14,634 nt of DNA. Source: Thermodesulfobacteriota bacterium (GTDB lineage: Bacteria; Desulfobacterota; Dissulfuribacteria; Dissulfuribacterales; UBA3076). The notes beneath the pieces are model-generated. The model was given only the letters and a program-made list of their open reading frames with translations. It did no database searches and had not been told where the DNA came from. This document shows positions 14,500 through 14,634 of the stretch, one piece after another (position 1 is the first letter of the stretch; each line of letters begins with the position of its first letter). A program made the translations under genes and the position numbers. The stretch spans positions 1 through 14,634 of the forward strand of contig QNAY01000003.1 in assembly GCA_003645605.1 (NCBI GenBank), given 5' to 3'.

Positions 14500-14634
14500 T
14501 AGTGCCTGAATGAAAACCCCTCTTTTTGTCATTTCGACCGTAGGGAGAAATCTTTAATGTCTGTATTTTCAGTACGATAAGATTTCTCGCTTTGCTCGAA
14601 ATGACAGTTTTGGTTAGTTTTCGTTCAGACACTA
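14500..14634. repeat. MITE-like palindromic element with terminal inverted repeats
   Basis: The ends TAGTGCCTGAATGAAAAC and GTTTTCGTTCAGACACTA are inverted repeats matching at 16 of 18 positions. Inside them TGTCATTTCGA (14527-14537) pairs perfectly with TCGAAATGACA (14596-14606), and GAGAAATCTT (14545-14554) with AAGATTTCTC (14579-14588). The whole 135 bases could fold into one hairpin. There is no coding capacity. The right end coincides with the window edge, so the full extent is not certain. Confidence 0.8.

Overview
This window looks like the chromosome of an anaerobic, sulfate-reducer-type member of the Desulfobacterota (former Deltaproteobacteria). That is inferred from the run rplU-rpmA-obgE-proB-proA-nadD-rsfS followed by lon, from lysine/DAP synthesis through an LL-diaminopimelate aminotransferase (DapL) beside dapB, and from the moderate GC content and protein style. 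No rRNA, tRNA or CRISPR array is visible. Almost every gene is housekeeping; the unusual content is in and between the genes.

Layout. Bases 1-447 hold no gene: a degenerate TTTCGTG repeat, a possible promoter and a palindromic element, then rplU and rpmA on the + strand. A PIN-toxin/AbrB-antitoxin pair on the - strand (1152-1783) sits between rpmA and obgE and splits this usually contiguous cluster. The + strand then carries obgE, proB, proA (broken by one missing base near 4681), a nadD-rsfS fusion, an orphan oligopeptide-type ABC ATPase, lon, and an M20 peptidase whose start overlaps the end of lon. The last 3 kb are on the - strand, read from the right end: dapB, dapL, folK and a small membrane YHS-like protein. 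The two blocks converge at about 11436-11502.

How the genes relate. rplU, rpmA, obgE and the RsfS domain all concern the large ribosomal subunit or its assembly and silencing. proB and proA make proline from glutamate. The NadD domain makes NAD precursor. Lon and the M20 peptidase plausibly act one after the other, Lon cutting proteins and the peptidase trimming peptides. dapB and dapL serve lysine and peptidoglycan synthesis; folK serves folate synthesis.

Most noteworthy are the repeats. (1) Palindromic, non-coding, MITE/REP-like elements of about 110-135 bp lie in several gene gaps: two nearly identical copies in opposite orientation near the two ends, a third with different outer arms but a related core that overlaps the nadD-rsfS stop codon, a 34-bp-arm inverted repeat before nadD, and one with clear terminal inverted repeats at the right end. 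(2) Four copies of the octamer AATCACCA lie inside two unrelated coding regions, the ABC ATPase and folK. Because 8 is not a multiple of 3, all three frames of this strand read the same stop-free peptide cycle (NHQITKSP), while the other strand always has a stop. Both genes carry the open orientation, and a change of copy number would shift the frame downstream.
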